The position numbers and the translations under genes are program-made. A DNA stretch of 64,000 nucleotides from Dendrocalamus latiflorus (Eukaryota > Streptophyta > Magnoliopsida > Poales > Poaceae). Under the pieces are notes generated by a model that did no database searches, was not told where the DNA came from, and saw nothing but the letters and a program-made list of their open reading frames with translations. The DNA lies in contig CM029638.1 in NCBI GenBank assembly GCA_017311315.1, positions 8,056,368-8,120,367 of the forward strand, given 5' to 3'. Below, piece by piece: positions 1 to 11,720 of this stretch (within the stretch, counting starts at the first letter, position 1; the number at the start of each line of letters is the position of its first letter).

Positions 1-330
1 CGTAGCCGGATCCGGCGTCGCCGTAGCCAGATCCGCCGCCGCCGCCGCCGGATCTACTGCCTCCGCCGTCGCCGCAGCCGGATCCGCCGTCGCCGCCGCC
101 GGATCCACTGCCTCCGCCCACCTGCCTCGAAGCGCCGCCTCCTCCGCGGCTGCCGCTTGGGGGCGGTGGAGTAGCGGCGGGAAGAGGGAGCGGCCGTCGG
201 CTCGCCGGCGCCGGAGGAGATGGGGGAGGGAGAGAGGAGGGAGGCGGCCGAGCGGGCGAGAGGGCGAGAGGAGAGGCGGCCGAGCGGGCGAGAGGAGAGG
301 CGGCCGAGCGGGCGGGCGAGCTGAGCCCAG
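1..330. repeat. GC-rich CCG-type low-complexity DNA with short tandem repeat
   Basis: The first 230 bases are runs of CCG/CCGGATC trinucleotide-like repeats. Positions 240-322 hold about three tandem copies of a unit close to GGCGGCCGAGCGGGCGAGAG. No convincing reading frame or start was found. It lies upstream of the zinc-knuckle exon, inside what is probably an intron or transposon-derived DNA. Confidence 0.6.
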
Positions 331-459
331 TTATATTTAGGGTTTCTGATATTTTACAATTTAGTCCTGTTATTTTCTGAAATTACAATAAAGTCCTTCT
401 TGCTTTATATTTCTTCTATTTAAACCCTCCGGAAGTCCAATATTGTTATAACTACTTAT

Positions 460-492
460 GTGTATGGCGTCGCCACGCCGCGCGCCATACAC
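460..492. repeat. Short GC-rich palindrome
   Basis: GTGTATGGCG at 460-469 is answered by its exact reverse complement CGCCATACAC at 483-492 around a 13-base GC-rich loop. Similar short palindromes recur near 18.4-18.7 kb, 19.8 kb and 36.1-36.2 kb. The flanking stretch 330-780 has no supported gene. Confidence 0.6.
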
Positions 493-797
493 GATATTGT
501 TGTGTGAAGGTGGTGAGGCGCCGCGCCTCGCCGCACCGCCGTAATAACCATGATGCTCTGTCCCTCTAACAAGCTAAGTCTAATATCCTGGTAGTCCCAC
601 ACATTTCTATCCTTGGGTACAAATCACAGGAAGATCATGCTTTGGGGCATGAATCTGCTTATATGGGGCTCAAAATTCGAAACTTTGTGTTGCTACTTTT
701 GTTACTATTGACACTGTTTCTACTTGCATTATATTTCCTTTACTTTATTGAATCATGTCTGCCCTATACATGAATTCTAACTCTATATATTTGTTAG

Positions 798-2298
798 GGT
801 GGTTGCTGTAAGATATGTGGTGAAGTTACACACTTGGCCAAGCATTGTCCAAACAAAGGGAAACAAGACTTCATATCCTACAGGGATGATGGTAAACAAA
901 CTGCAACTGTCAACTGCCTTGACATATCTTTGCAATAACACAAATACTGTGGATGCATTCTTAAAATTTGAAACATTCACTAGCATATTTAGTGTTCTTG
1001 TGGTCAGTCTATATATTCTAATCAACTATTGTCATCATTTAAGGTCTGCAATAAACATGTGAAAAACAAATCTTATTTGTAAGGCCATCCACAGTGTAGA
1101 CGGTGCCAGATTCGCCATCTCACTGCCACATCACACTGGTGCTAGATTTGCTTTTATCCCACAGTGTTTAGCACCTTCTCTCTCCAAGATGGGATCCACA
1201 ACTAGATAAAATATCACTTCTTTTTCTCCCATCACACACACTCTCCCTCTCTCATTTCACTTACAAGTGGGCCCATAATAAATTGTTTTGTGCTAGCACC
1301 TGGTGCATCTACATGCACCAGTGCCAAGAATCGTTTTCCTCGCACCGCTCCGCTCATGGTTCAAATTCCCGGCGGTTACCGGCCGGTAACCGCCGGTTAC
1401 CGGTTTTACCGGTAGAGACCGGTAAACAAAAAACCGGCCGGTATGAATTTTTGATTTTTCGAATTTTGGCCGGTTTTTTTTTCCGGTTTTCCGGTTACCG
1501 GCCGGTTTTTCCGGTTACCGGTTTCAAAATATCTCAAAATTCAAATTTTGATTTTCAAATTGTGACCGGTTTTTTACCGGTTTTTCCGGTAACCGGCCGG
1601 TAACCGCCCGGTTACCGTTACCGGCCGCCGACCGGGATTTGTTCCGGTTCCGGTTTTTGGAACCTTGGCTCCGCTTCCCTGGCTGCAATGCGCAAGCACC
1701 GGTTCCAAAAGGGAAAAAGTAACTGACACCGACATACTGCAGATGGCCTAAGCATGCTGGCTAAACCTAGGAGTATACAACTATTTTGTTTCTAAAGGCT
1801 TCTTTTGTTTTGTTACACAACATAATTTCAAATAGTTATGTCAACGAGAAAAAATGTATCTGTAGGCCACATGGTGTCATACTGTAAGGTAGAGGCTGTG
1901 TTGATGGGTGAACGTGTTACTTTTTAGTCCTTAGTAATGACTAGCTATGCGTATGCCAATATTTGCAATAAATGCTGTATGCTTAGATTGTTAGTATCAG
2001 TAAGCTGATGCAACCGAATCTCTGCTGTAGTGGTTCAGTACAGGAATTAGTATTGAGTCGTTTATTTGGTATTGTGCTTATTTCAGCTATCAATATGGAG
2101 GAAGACCATGCTGTTCTGCGGGGTGGAGATGATCTTGAAGATGATTTCATTGAAGAAGAAGAACCGAAAACCACCAAATCAAAAAAAGCAAAGCACCCTA
2201 GTTCAAAATCAGCCACAGGGGCAGGCAACGACGAGAAGAATTCCCACACAAAGGCAAAAGGAAAACAGGCTCCGAAAGTTGTAAAATTCTTTAGTTAA
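798..2298 (+). CDS. CCHC zinc-knuckle protein, ZCCHC9-like (3' end, two exons)
   Basis: This is the last part of a zinc-knuckle protein gene; earlier exons lie outside the window or were not found. Exon 798-891 follows an AG acceptor at 796-797 and encodes CKICGEVTHLAKHC, a CX2CX4HX4C knuckle, ending at a GT donor (892). Exon 2087-2298 follows an AG acceptor and continues in frame: an acidic stretch (GGDDLEDDFIEEEE), then a lysine-rich tail ending KVVKFFS and a TAA stop. The layout of CCHC knuckles followed by an acidic/basic tail matches the ZCCHC9 family of nucleolar/RNA-associated proteins; that assignment rests on family knowledge. The 1.2 kb intron carries a PIF/Harbinger-type MITE. Nothing broken is seen in the two exons. 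Confidence 0.75.
1083..1748. mobile_element. PIF/Harbinger-like (Tourist-type) MITE with ACCGGT-rich core
   Basis: The ends are imperfect terminal inverted repeats beginning GGCCATC (left GGCCATCCACAGTGTA, right in reverse complement GGCCATCTGCAGTATG). They are flanked by a 3-bp TAA duplication (1080-1082 and 1749-1751), as expected for PIF/Harbinger elements. The core (about 1365-1660) is packed with ACCGGTAA/TTACCGGT-type units in both orientations. The element sits in the intron of the zinc-knuckle gene and has no coding capacity. Confidence 0.75.
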
Positions 2299-2900
2299 AC
2301 AATGGAATTTTTGTAGCTTATAATGCAGAAGATCCTTCTGGACAATTTTTTTTATTGGGGGTCACGGTTGTGTAACTTACAATGAGAATTTATGTCTATT
2401 AAGTGATTCGAAGTGTCATTGTTTGAGATCTATGATCTTCCTTCGGCGTCCACAATTGTGATTATTCATGATAGGTGTTTGCCTCAGTTCAAGGAACGGC
2501 GTGTACCAGTCTAATTTTAATGGTACCATCAGTTCATTTAAAATTGCTTCAAGGATATGATTATGGTCTACGGGCAATCTGCTCACTTCGTGTACTCAAA
2601 GAGGAACCGTGTTAGCCAATTTGTTGCCGAACAAGAAAAAACCGTTTGCAAAGGCAGCAAATGTGCGTTTTTTTCGAGAACACGGAGGTGATCTGCGCAT
2701 CTTTGCATTGAAAAATCAAATGTGCATTCTCGGAGGCATTCAGGCGCTGCAGAAGGATTTTGCGCCAAATTTAACCATGTTGTTTTGCTGTCGCGCATGT
2801 TGGTGGATGGGTGGTGGCGCGCACACGACGGAGGAGACGTGCTTGGTCAAACGCCTCGCCTCCTCCTAACGTGGCGCCATGGCACCATGCAAGCCTCCGT
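2299..2900. other. 3' region of zinc-knuckle gene and ADF upstream region
   Basis: No supported gene. The first part is probably the 3' untranslated region of the preceding gene, and the GC-rich 2800-3050 part is the upstream/leader region of the ADF gene. Confidence 0.5.
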
Positions 2901-2904
2901 TTCC

Positions 2905-2913
2905 CTATATTTC
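2905..2913 (+). promoter_or_regulatory. Candidate TATA box of the ADF gene
   Basis: CTATATTT lies about 145 bases upstream of the ADF ATG in GC-rich DNA. It fits a plant TATA element, but no transcription start can be proven from sequence. Confidence 0.4.
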
Positions 2914-3052
2914 GCCTGCTCCCTCTTCTCTTTCAGGCCTTGAAAAATCTTGCCCCCCGTCTGCGCCATTGCCATTGCGCACCGCCTCGATCCCCGTCCC
3001 CTCCTCGCCACCGTCGCGTCCGGCTGTGGAAAGAAGAGAAAACCCACCAACC

Positions 3053-3794
3053 ATGGTGAGCGACTGTTGTGTTTGATCGATCGATTCGACCACTTCGAAA
3101 ATGCCGATGCCGTGCATGCAAGGTTTGCCCTTTAACTGTGCTGGCCTTTTTGTTGTTGTTGTTGTTTTGGTCGTCGCAAGGCGAACTCGGCGTCGGGGAT
3201 GGCCGTGAGCGACGAGTGCAAGCTCAAGTTCGTGGACCTGAAGGCGAAGAGGAGCTTCCGGTTCATCACGTTCAAGATTGACGAGAAGACGCAGCAGGTG
3301 GTGGTTGACAGGCTGGGGCAGCCGGGCGACACCTACGCCGACTTCACCGCCTCCATGCCCGCCGACGAGTGCCGCTACGCGGTGTTTGATTTCGACTTCG
3401 TCACCGACGAGAACTGCCAGAAGAGCAAGATCTTCTTCATCTCCTGGTAATTAACGCTACGCCTCTCGCGTACTGCATTACCGTCTCTTACTATTTCTGT
3501 TCGTCACCTTAGTTCTCTGCCCCTACAATGGAGAGATGCTAGCAAACCTGTCCAATGCTTTGCAGCATCAGTAACAGCTTTTATAGGTTTGGTTAATCTT
3601 CTGTGCCCTGAACCAGTGGAATCGCATTGCGCTTCGTTTTCAGGTCTCCGGACACATCTAGGGTGAGGAGCAAGATGCTGTACGCGAGTTCCAAGGACCG
3701 GTTCAAAAGGGAGCTCGACGGCATCCAGGTGGAGCTGCAGGCGACCGATCCCAGCGAGATGAGCTTTGACATCATCAAATCGAGAGCCCTCTGA
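3053..3794 (+). CDS. Actin-depolymerizing factor (ADF/cofilin), complete
   Basis: This encodes a small ADF/cofilin protein that binds and severs actin filaments in the cytoplasm. Coding exons are 3053-3055 (ATG alone, followed at once by GTGAG), 3181-3446 and 3644-3794, joining in frame to 420 nt, 139 aa. The ATG-only first exon is characteristic of plant ADF genes. The internal ATG at 3199 encodes Met7 and is not the start. The protein begins MANSASGMAV, with the usual phosphorylatable N-terminal serine region. It carries the family hallmarks DECRYAVFDFDFVT, KSKIFFISW and the actin-binding helix region RSKMLYASSKDRFKREL, and ends KSRAL. Length and exon structure are normal and no damage is seen. 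Grass genomes hold about a dozen ADF paralogues, so the exact number is not assigned. Confidence 0.95.
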
Positions 3795-4145
3795 ACAAAA
3801 GCGCCGTTCGTGTTCAGACACCTACATACATAGTCATACATGCTTCAGGAACAAGGACTTTTTTTGCATCAGTTCCTGCTTACAGTTCGTACCTGTGTCC
3901 ATATGCCGTTTCACACTGTCGGTGTCAGTGTCATGTTGCTCCTGTATAAAACTAGATGATCATATCTTTCCCGTTCAAGATTCAGACGGCATGTCGATCT
4001 TTCCTGTTGTTGCCTAGGTACATAAATATGTATTGATGATGTTGTCCATGCCTGTTATGTGAGCGACTGACTCCTCCATATGGGCAGTGGAATTTCAAAC
4101 AGAAATATAGCAAGATTGTGGTTGCCTTTCTTCAAGACTTTGTTA

Positions 4146-4368
4146 GGTTCCTGTTCCAAACAACTTCCGCCTTTTAACTTTTAGAAACTGACTTTTGAAC
4201 AGAGTAGTTTTTTAAAGTGGTTTCTATAAGTCATTTGCAGGAGTCACTTTAAATAGAGTGGCTTCTCAACATAAGTTTCCCTCACTCAATCTCTCTCGCA
4301 ATCAGCCAAAAGCTACAGCTAAAAGACAAAAGCTATAGCCAAAAGTCACAGCACTTTTGAACAAGGCC
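4146..4368. mobile_element. Probable MITE
   Basis: The stretch begins GGTTCCTGTTCCAAACA and ends with sequence whose reverse complement reads GGCCTTGTTCAAAAG, giving imperfect inverted ends. In between is repetitive AAAAGCTACAGC-type sequence typical of grass MITEs. A clean target duplication was not found. Confidence 0.4.
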
Positions 4369-4798
4369 TACATTCTTGCAATGTGTTTTGAATCTTTTGA
4401 TGCCTCCGCATGTACCCGAGCATTCCAATCTTGATCAATCCGAGTGATGAATGGCTGAAAAAATGCCTGCTGGTTTTCTAGCAGTTCAAGTTAAGGTTCC
4501 TCTGCCTTGTTACAACACACCAAGTCTGGAACAGGTTTTAAAACCCTGATCTTTATTGCATTCTGGTATATTTCTCAAATCTCGATTACAGAAACCTGTG
4601 TATAGTCCTTTTGATTTAGTGCTCTCTCCATTTCCTTTGTCATGCTTCTTGATAGGCAACAACTCCTAGTGGCTGTTGCGCTGCTTAAGCGCTAAAATAT
4701 AATGCATTACTTGATGCTCCAGTGCATGATTGGTAATGAACTAATGACCTATCTTATTGATTTTTTTACATGGCCTGACCCTTTGATTTACTGTGCAG

Positions 4799-7152
4799 AC
4801 CATATTCCGGAATCCAAGTGAACTTAAATCTTACGTACTTCCTAATCCAGATCGCTGCAATGTTCCTGCCAGTACCATGTTTGTATCAAATGACTTGTAG
4901 ATTTAAATGTGCCTGCTGCGCATGTGGCACTTCACCATTGGCAGCCAAATACTCCAGATGGCCAAGGGACACCTTTCCTTTTTCATCATGGTAGAAATGC
5001 CACGAATGCAACCAGCGGTGCACTCATGCTCATTTTTAAAGGATCTGCTAGTTCCGGAGAAGATTATGAGTTCCCAAGAGCTATAGCATTTGCTGCTTCT
5101 GCAATCCGTGGTTCAGCAGTTGTTGCTGTCACATGGGACAGACATTAGCGCTGGTAATTGTTGCTTTTCACTATTTGTCTTTTATATTTCTTTATTTGTG
5201 TACTTATTCAGACATTTTCATTCATAGGCAAAACATAATTCAATCCCAGGAGAGAAGTCACTGGTCCGATAGGACCAGGGAGAGGACATTCAGACATTTC
5301 ATTCACCCTTTCATTCCATTTCCTTTGTGGTGAATTGTCCTACTTCTAGCAGAGGAAGAGGTGTCCTGCCTGTTAGATTTCGTGGAATTTACCAATAATT
5401 ATTATTATCGTATACCATTGAGGCTTATATATACTATACATGTACTGATGTACGAGAGAGAGAGAGAATACGAAAGGGAATACAAATATACAATGTGGAC
5501 CCATGTCCTAATACACATGTGATTAACACTACCTTGTGACAAGACTCCAAATTCAAACTAAATCAACAGAAGAAAATGCAAAAGAAAAGTCATTCAGGAT
5601 GAACAATGGCTTAGCTCTTTCATTGTTTGTATTTTATGTAGATTGGGTTTGAAATTGAAATTCTGTCATATGGTAGCCCACCTCTCCCTCTATTTACATT
5701 ATTTTTTAGGAATTTCTGGAATATTTTTAGGCCGGGGTGCACACCCCCAAGGCCCCAATAAACTCAGACCAAACAACTTGGTCTGAAACTTCTCTGTTTT
5801 TTTTAATGTAGTGTGATATGGTACTTATAGGCGCCCCTAATATTTAATATTGATCTTTCCATGAAGCTGCTTATACTGTTTCTAATACCATTTTGCTTAA
5901 TAATAGGTGGGCATACCGATGGTTCTGGTAAGTTGATCTCCCCAGGTGGAGCTAAGACAATTGAAACTGCTTCTGGACATCTTGCTCCTGTTACCTGCCT
6001 TGCACTTTCTCCTGACAGCAAGTACCTTGTGACAGGGTCTGGAGATACCACAGGTCCACAGCTATACTCTGGAGGATTCATCAGACAGGCTCCTTACATA
6101 AGAAGAAAAATGCTCCTGAACCTCCCCCGACAACACCAACGACACCACGTAGTCCTCTCTCCAGCAGTACTAGTAGCGTGAGCAACCTTTTAGAAACCAG
6201 GAAGCGTCGAATTGAAGGTCCTATGCATGTTTTAAGAGGACATCTTGGGGAAGTAACTAGCTGTTCAGTTAGTCCAGACTTGGGACTTGTTGTATCCTCG
6301 TCAAACACGTCAGGTGTTCTTCTACATTATTCTTTGCGGACTGGTCGGCTGATAAGGAACTAAGGAAGCTTGGTGTAGCTGAGGCACATGCTGTATGCTT
6401 ATCTTCTCAAGGAGTCATTTTGGTTTGGAATGAATCAAATAAAAGATTATCTACCTTCACCGTCAATGGACTCCCTATTGCTATCTCAGTTCTATCACCT
6501 TTTTCTGGACGAGTTAGTTGCATTGAGATTTCTACAGATGGCCATTTTGCTTTAATTGGAACATGTTCGTCCAGCAATTACAACTGTGAGCACAATACTG
6601 AGACTGGGCATCATGAGCCTGACAAACCCAATGGCATTGATGATGTATCTAAACAAACTAAACCAGGCAATATATTCATGTGCCTTCGATCTGCTTTGTG
6701 GATCTGCATAAACTTAAGGTTAACATTAGAGACTATATTTTCGATTCACTTTATTTATCCTTTGTGGATGTCTTACCAGAAATGTTTTCCTGGTAGGTAT
6801 TTCATATACTGGAGCTGGGAAAGGGCCAGGACATCACAGCAATTGCTCTAAACAAAGAGCACAAATCTGCTAGTGTCTACTGCTGACAAGCAGTTTACAG
6901 TCGTCACTGATCCTGCTATGAGTATCCTGAATTCCTAATATGTTATAAATTGTACATTACCACAGTCCAATTTTATCACTTAATTTTGCACCGAGCACTT
7001 AATTAGAATATTGCCAATTGCATGGAAATTACCACTTTCTGCTCCTTTCAACCTTCGTTCTGATAGAGTTGGTAATGTTGCAGCTGAGCTTGAAGGTAGT
7101 GGATCAGATGCTACGCCTTGGTTGGGACGGTGATGGGCTTCTTCAGTCATGA
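4799..7152 (+). pseudogene. C-terminal fragment of a BEACH/WD40 (SPIRRIG/neurobeachin-type) gene
   Basis: Several blocks read as the C-terminal part of a plant BEACH-WD40 protein: TIFRNPSELKSYVLPNPDRC (from 4799), HVALHHWQPNTPDGQGTPF (4915 on), SGHLAPVTCLALSPDSKYL (about 5970), MHVLRGHLGEVTSCSVSPD (about 6223), FSGRVSCIEISTDGHFALIG, and a final KVVDQMLRLGW ending at a TGA (7150-7152). It is broken: a stop and frame loss near 4898, a frame change near 6060, a stop and shift near 6361, and stops around 6720. Introns are retained (about 5142-5898 and 6930-7080), so it is a degraded genomic copy or truncated gene rather than a processed one. The kinase-like PH-BEACH core is absent from the window. 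A separate intact copy presumably exists elsewhere in the genome; this is inference. Confidence 0.85.
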
Positions 7153-7841
7153 GCAATGCATTAATGTTTGGCAAATCATTTCTTGATTAAAGATCTATCC
7201 TGTTTGTTTGTTAGAATAAGTAGGACCAAGGTAATTAAGCAATGGCGTGGGATATGCCATCTGTGCAAAATGGATAAGCAATAGGCGTTGCGAGATAGCC
7301 TGATTGTGCAAAGGCTAGGTCTAATACTGTATCCAAATGGTCATTTAGTCAAGAGAGAGGGTACTGTATCCAACAGATCATTTAGTCAGATAGAGGGAAC
7401 CGACGGACTCGATTGTTTTTGTAGAGTGAGACAGTGAGTGAATAGCTAGCTATTCGACATCTTTTGCGATGTATTTTTGGTTGCTCGGTCGGTTCATACT
7501 GTTGTCTGTCAATGTAAAGTCTTAAGTAGAGCAACCCCATCTCTTTTGTATGTTAACTTTGACTCTGCTGTGAGTTGTGACTATTTGGCAGCAGCCAAGA
7601 GCCATCGGACGGACGGATTAAATTTTCTGTCAATGGAAGATCTGAGGGTGGAGCTCACTTTTTTCTTTTTCTTTTTCCCTCCCGCCCTCCCTCTCTCGAG
7701 CTTGAGCTTCTGTGTCAAGGATCAAAATCCTGGTGACCTTTTTTGGGCCTGTTTGTAAAGGGTTGATTTGGATCCATCCCCAAATGTTGCTGTTTTGTTG
7801 CTTACGTTTTGCCTTGTTACTGATGCGCTCAAAGTGGATAC
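7153..7841. other. Intergenic, no gene seen
   Basis: No supported gene. There is a pyrimidine-rich run at about 7660-7700. Confidence 0.5.
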
Positions 7842-10800
7842 TGTACCAGCCCAATTTTATCTTCCACATAAACATGCATGATTTTCATGAATTTTAACAT
7901 TTTTGATGCAATTTAAATTAAAGCCTGGATGGAGTTTAAGATTTTCAAAACAAATCCCTTGGCTAAAAAATGTGAAAACAAAATTTAAGTGAATTGGATG
8001 AGGAGCAATTTTTCCTAAAATTTTTGTGTGCAAATTCATTTGGGAATTCAAATTAGAAATTCAAACTAGAATTAAAGTTTAAACTTTAACTAATTTTCCT
8101 CCAAGCCATCGGGTCGAAACCCACTCGTGGGCTCAACCCATTTCCCTTTTTTCCTTCCCCGCCACGGCCCAGTCGAGCCGGCCTGCTCTGCACGTGCTCT
8201 TGTCAGCCTAGCCTCGTGCCCCCCTCTCGCACACGTCGTTGACATGTGGGCTCTAGTCCCACTAGTCAGCCAACTATTGTTCTTCCTCTCTTTCTTTCCT
8301 TGCCCCCGCCCGAGCTCATCTCTTTGCATGTGCTCACGTGCAAGAAAGCATTGAAAACCTTTGCGTCTTGAGCCATGTGCATCGTGACCTTGTGTCGTCG
8401 CCAGCTACCCTCTCTTGCTCTCTCTCACTCGGTGCTTGAAGCCATTCATGGTGCACAAGCTTTCTCTCCCTCCTTGCCCCTATTTAAGCCCAACCTTGCG
8501 CGTCAAAAGCTTCACACTTACTCAGACATTTCCCCAAGCTCACATAATACTAGCGCCTTCGGAGAGGAAGGATTTCCCCCCATCTTCTCCAAGTCCGGTT
8601 GTGAGCTCTGCCGCTTGATTCCTCGCCGTTCGGTGAGTCTCCAATGACATCATTGTGTGCGTTAAGTTTGCCTCATCCTTATCTACCCCGTGCTCACATT
8701 TCTTTGCCTGTTTGCCCTCAGGAAACCCGAAGCTAATGGTCTTTACCATCGAGCCTCACGCCGTTGCCAACCTTGTCGCCCATTCTTTTTTGCTTAGGTG
8801 AGTTCCGACCATTGCCATCGTGTCATTCTTGCTTGCCTTGATCCCCTTATGCTAATCCCTCCATTGGTTGGCCTTGCTATGCCCTAGAGCCGCCGGAACA
8901 CGTCATTCTTCCCTAACGCCAACCGAGCTCTTTACTGTTGCCATTCTTGCGCCATGCCTGGAATCCTAGTAATCCCTTCCATCCCTTTTCAATTTAGCTC
9001 AAAGCCAACCCCATAGGCTAGCAATCAAACGTTAAAACCGGCCATAGCCCTCTGACTATGTTCACCTATTCTCACCACCACCGGCCACTGTAGATAGCAT
9101 GGCACACCGCGCAATAAGCCCCAAGCATTGCTCTATTAGCTTCATCGTAGCTCGTAGACCATGAAATCACCTTCAATTTGACAAAATTTGGTATGAACTC
9201 CCAAGTTCATCGTCGCCACCATGATGCTACTGCTTTGCTCGCCGCTGACCTCGCTCTAATGACCTTAGGTTCCTAAGCCATGCCTAAAACACTCAAGGAC
9301 ACTCACTATAGCTATTGTGCACCCGGATTTGGCTTGAACATGGCTCTATGCCCTTGCCGTCACACCACCGCTCACCGTTGGCTAGCCACCACTGTGGACC
9401 TATGGTGCACCCCACCGAGGGCCATCACCACCAGTAGCTAGCTCTTGACACAAGCATTCCATTTTGGCCCATGGCCGAGCACGCTGACCTCCCATCGCCG
9501 CCAGTGAGCTTGTCAAGGAGCTCCGTCGTGAGCCTTCTCTATTGCCTTGGTTAGTTCACTGACCAGTGCACCACGTCTGTCAGTCGGATTAATCAACCCA
9601 GGATTAAGTTAATCATTAAGTATACCCTTAACCTTAGTATGACATGTGGACCTCTAAAGATTAGGAATTTTAATTAATCTAGGATTTAAACACGTAAGTC
9701 ATTGACATATGGACCCCACACAATTTAACCTATCGTGTAAGCCAAGTCTATGGACCACTGTCACTGACAAGTGGGTCATATTATCTGGAAACAGCCACGT
9801 GGACCAAATCTTTGTGAGCCATGACCCCACTTGTCAGCCTCACCCTTTTTTCCAAGTTAAAATAAATAGAAAACATAAATAACACCTTGGACCCCACCTG
9901 TCAACCCCTCAGCGAATTTCTTAGGGAAAATAATTAGAAAAGAAAACCCTGGCTGACCCCACCTATCAGCCACTAAAGAATTTTCTTAAGAAAAGTAATT
10001 AAAAAGAAAAGGAAATTTTAGTTGACCCTATCTGTCCAAAATTTTTAAATTTCTAGAATTTCATTTTGGTTCAAACTTTTAAATGTCATAACTTCTTCAT
10101 TTCAAATCCAAATTCAGTTATTTTTATTTCTCAATTCAAAACATTTTCAACAGTACCAAAATCATATTTTGTAGAATTTATTTGAATTTTATTTAAATGT
10201 TTGATTGAATGTGGATGATTTTGCGTGTTTAGACTTTGACGCTTTGGATGCCCTTGTCGCTGACAAACAAGATTCCACATTGGCCACATTTGATCAAGGC
10301 AAATATCCATAATTGATCATGTTGAATCTAGTTTTCAAATAAAAATATTTTACTTTCAAATACACATGCATGCTTGTTATGGATAATTGCTAAGATGCTA
10401 TGTTAAAGATTGGTTGTCTAGTTATACCATACACTTGATACCTAGTATTCCCATTCCTTAATTATTGATATTCTTTTACCATGTCACCTTAGGATATTTA
10501 TAAATAATGATGACCCCATCATTGGTTAAACTCTAATAGATTATGGTTGTACTTACCTTAGTGGTAAAATGAAGTACGATATAAACGTTGCCAGCTGAAC
10601 TTGAAAATATGATAATAATGGTAACATGGGTTACCACTGAAAATAGAAAAATAATTTATAAAATGGTGAAGACTCGGACAAGTGGTTAGTTGGAGACCGG
10701 TGTAAGGATTGCACATATTTAATTGGCCCTACAGAGATTGCACATGTTATTTTTTGGATGGATCATGTATGGAATGCACATGTCTTTTCTTGAATAGCTG

Positions 10801-11165
10801 TGTAGAGATTGTACTAGCTCTAGGTATGTGATTGGTTTCGCCTGAGTCATTTACGGATCGAATTATTATGCTCATCTTTTCTACACACAAATCGTGCAAC
10901 CACAAGTCTAATTACGAGACATATCCGGTCCACTAATTTTCTTAGTTTTGGTGTGAATCCTGCGCAGTAAATTAGTTTGTGGATTTCTAGATTTTTGATG
11001 TGATTTGTGGAAGTGACCTAAAACGGTTACTGTCCTTGTGGATTTTATGAAGGGCTATAGAGTCTCTAACAACTAGATTCCTCATTGAAAATGTAGCTCG
11101 GGATAAAAAAATTTCTAGGGTAAGGTGTAAACCGGGATGGGAAGAATAAGCATTGTAAAAATCTT
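7842..11165 (+). mobile_element. Gypsy-like long LTR, 3' truncated
   Basis: The stretch opens with TGTACCAGCCCAATTTTATC, close to the usual start of grass Gypsy-type LTRs. It has a promoter-like CCCCTATTTAAGCCC (about 8478-8492) followed by a pyrimidine-rich leader, then repeated ACCCCACCTGTCAGCC-like segments. Part of it (about 10295-10330, GATCATGTTGAATCT) resembles the equivalent part of the solo LTR at 20.4-23.4 kb (GATCATGTTGAACCT). That comparison suggests several hundred bases are missing from its 3' end, since no terminal CA plus matching duplication is found before the PRP31 3' end. The right boundary is approximate and no coding sequence is present. Confidence 0.55.
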
Positions 11166-11720
11166 ATTATGATATTCTCAGTCCCATGTCTACGAAAACT
11201 TGCAGTGGCCGATCCAGCGCTGGCGAACCGGCGCCACATTACCCACCCGGCAGAGCTACTATGCCTTTTTCATTCAGAACTGATTCAAATACTATTGCTT
11301 TGTGCTAATCGTTACAATGCCCTGTTTTATGGTTCCAATTTTTTCAAGCCGTAATATTAACACCATGCAAGGAACCATGGAGACGTGTACATTATCATCA
11401 ACCAATATGAAACAGCAACTCTTGTACGGAATAGCCTTATGATGTTATTAGGACAACCATAAAAGACCAACATTAGATATCTCAACTTGCAATGTATCGA
11501 ATGCCACATTCGAACCTCAGGAAAGGTCGCTAACATCCCGTGATTGAAATTATAGATATGAAAGCGTGACTCGGAATAGTGCAGTGTTTTCTATCTGGAA
11601 TTCGCGCCACTTCAGACATAAGAAACATTGAACAAGGCTAATTGTCATTGCATCCCAAGGAGACCACAAATTCTGGCAAATGTGATGCAATGGTCGGGAT
11701 GAAGATACCAGCTTCTTTGC

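Noticed and set aside
3199..3450. ADF start at the ATG 3199
   Set aside because: The upstream ATG-only exon joined to GCGAACTCG at 3181 gives the standard plant ADF N-terminus.
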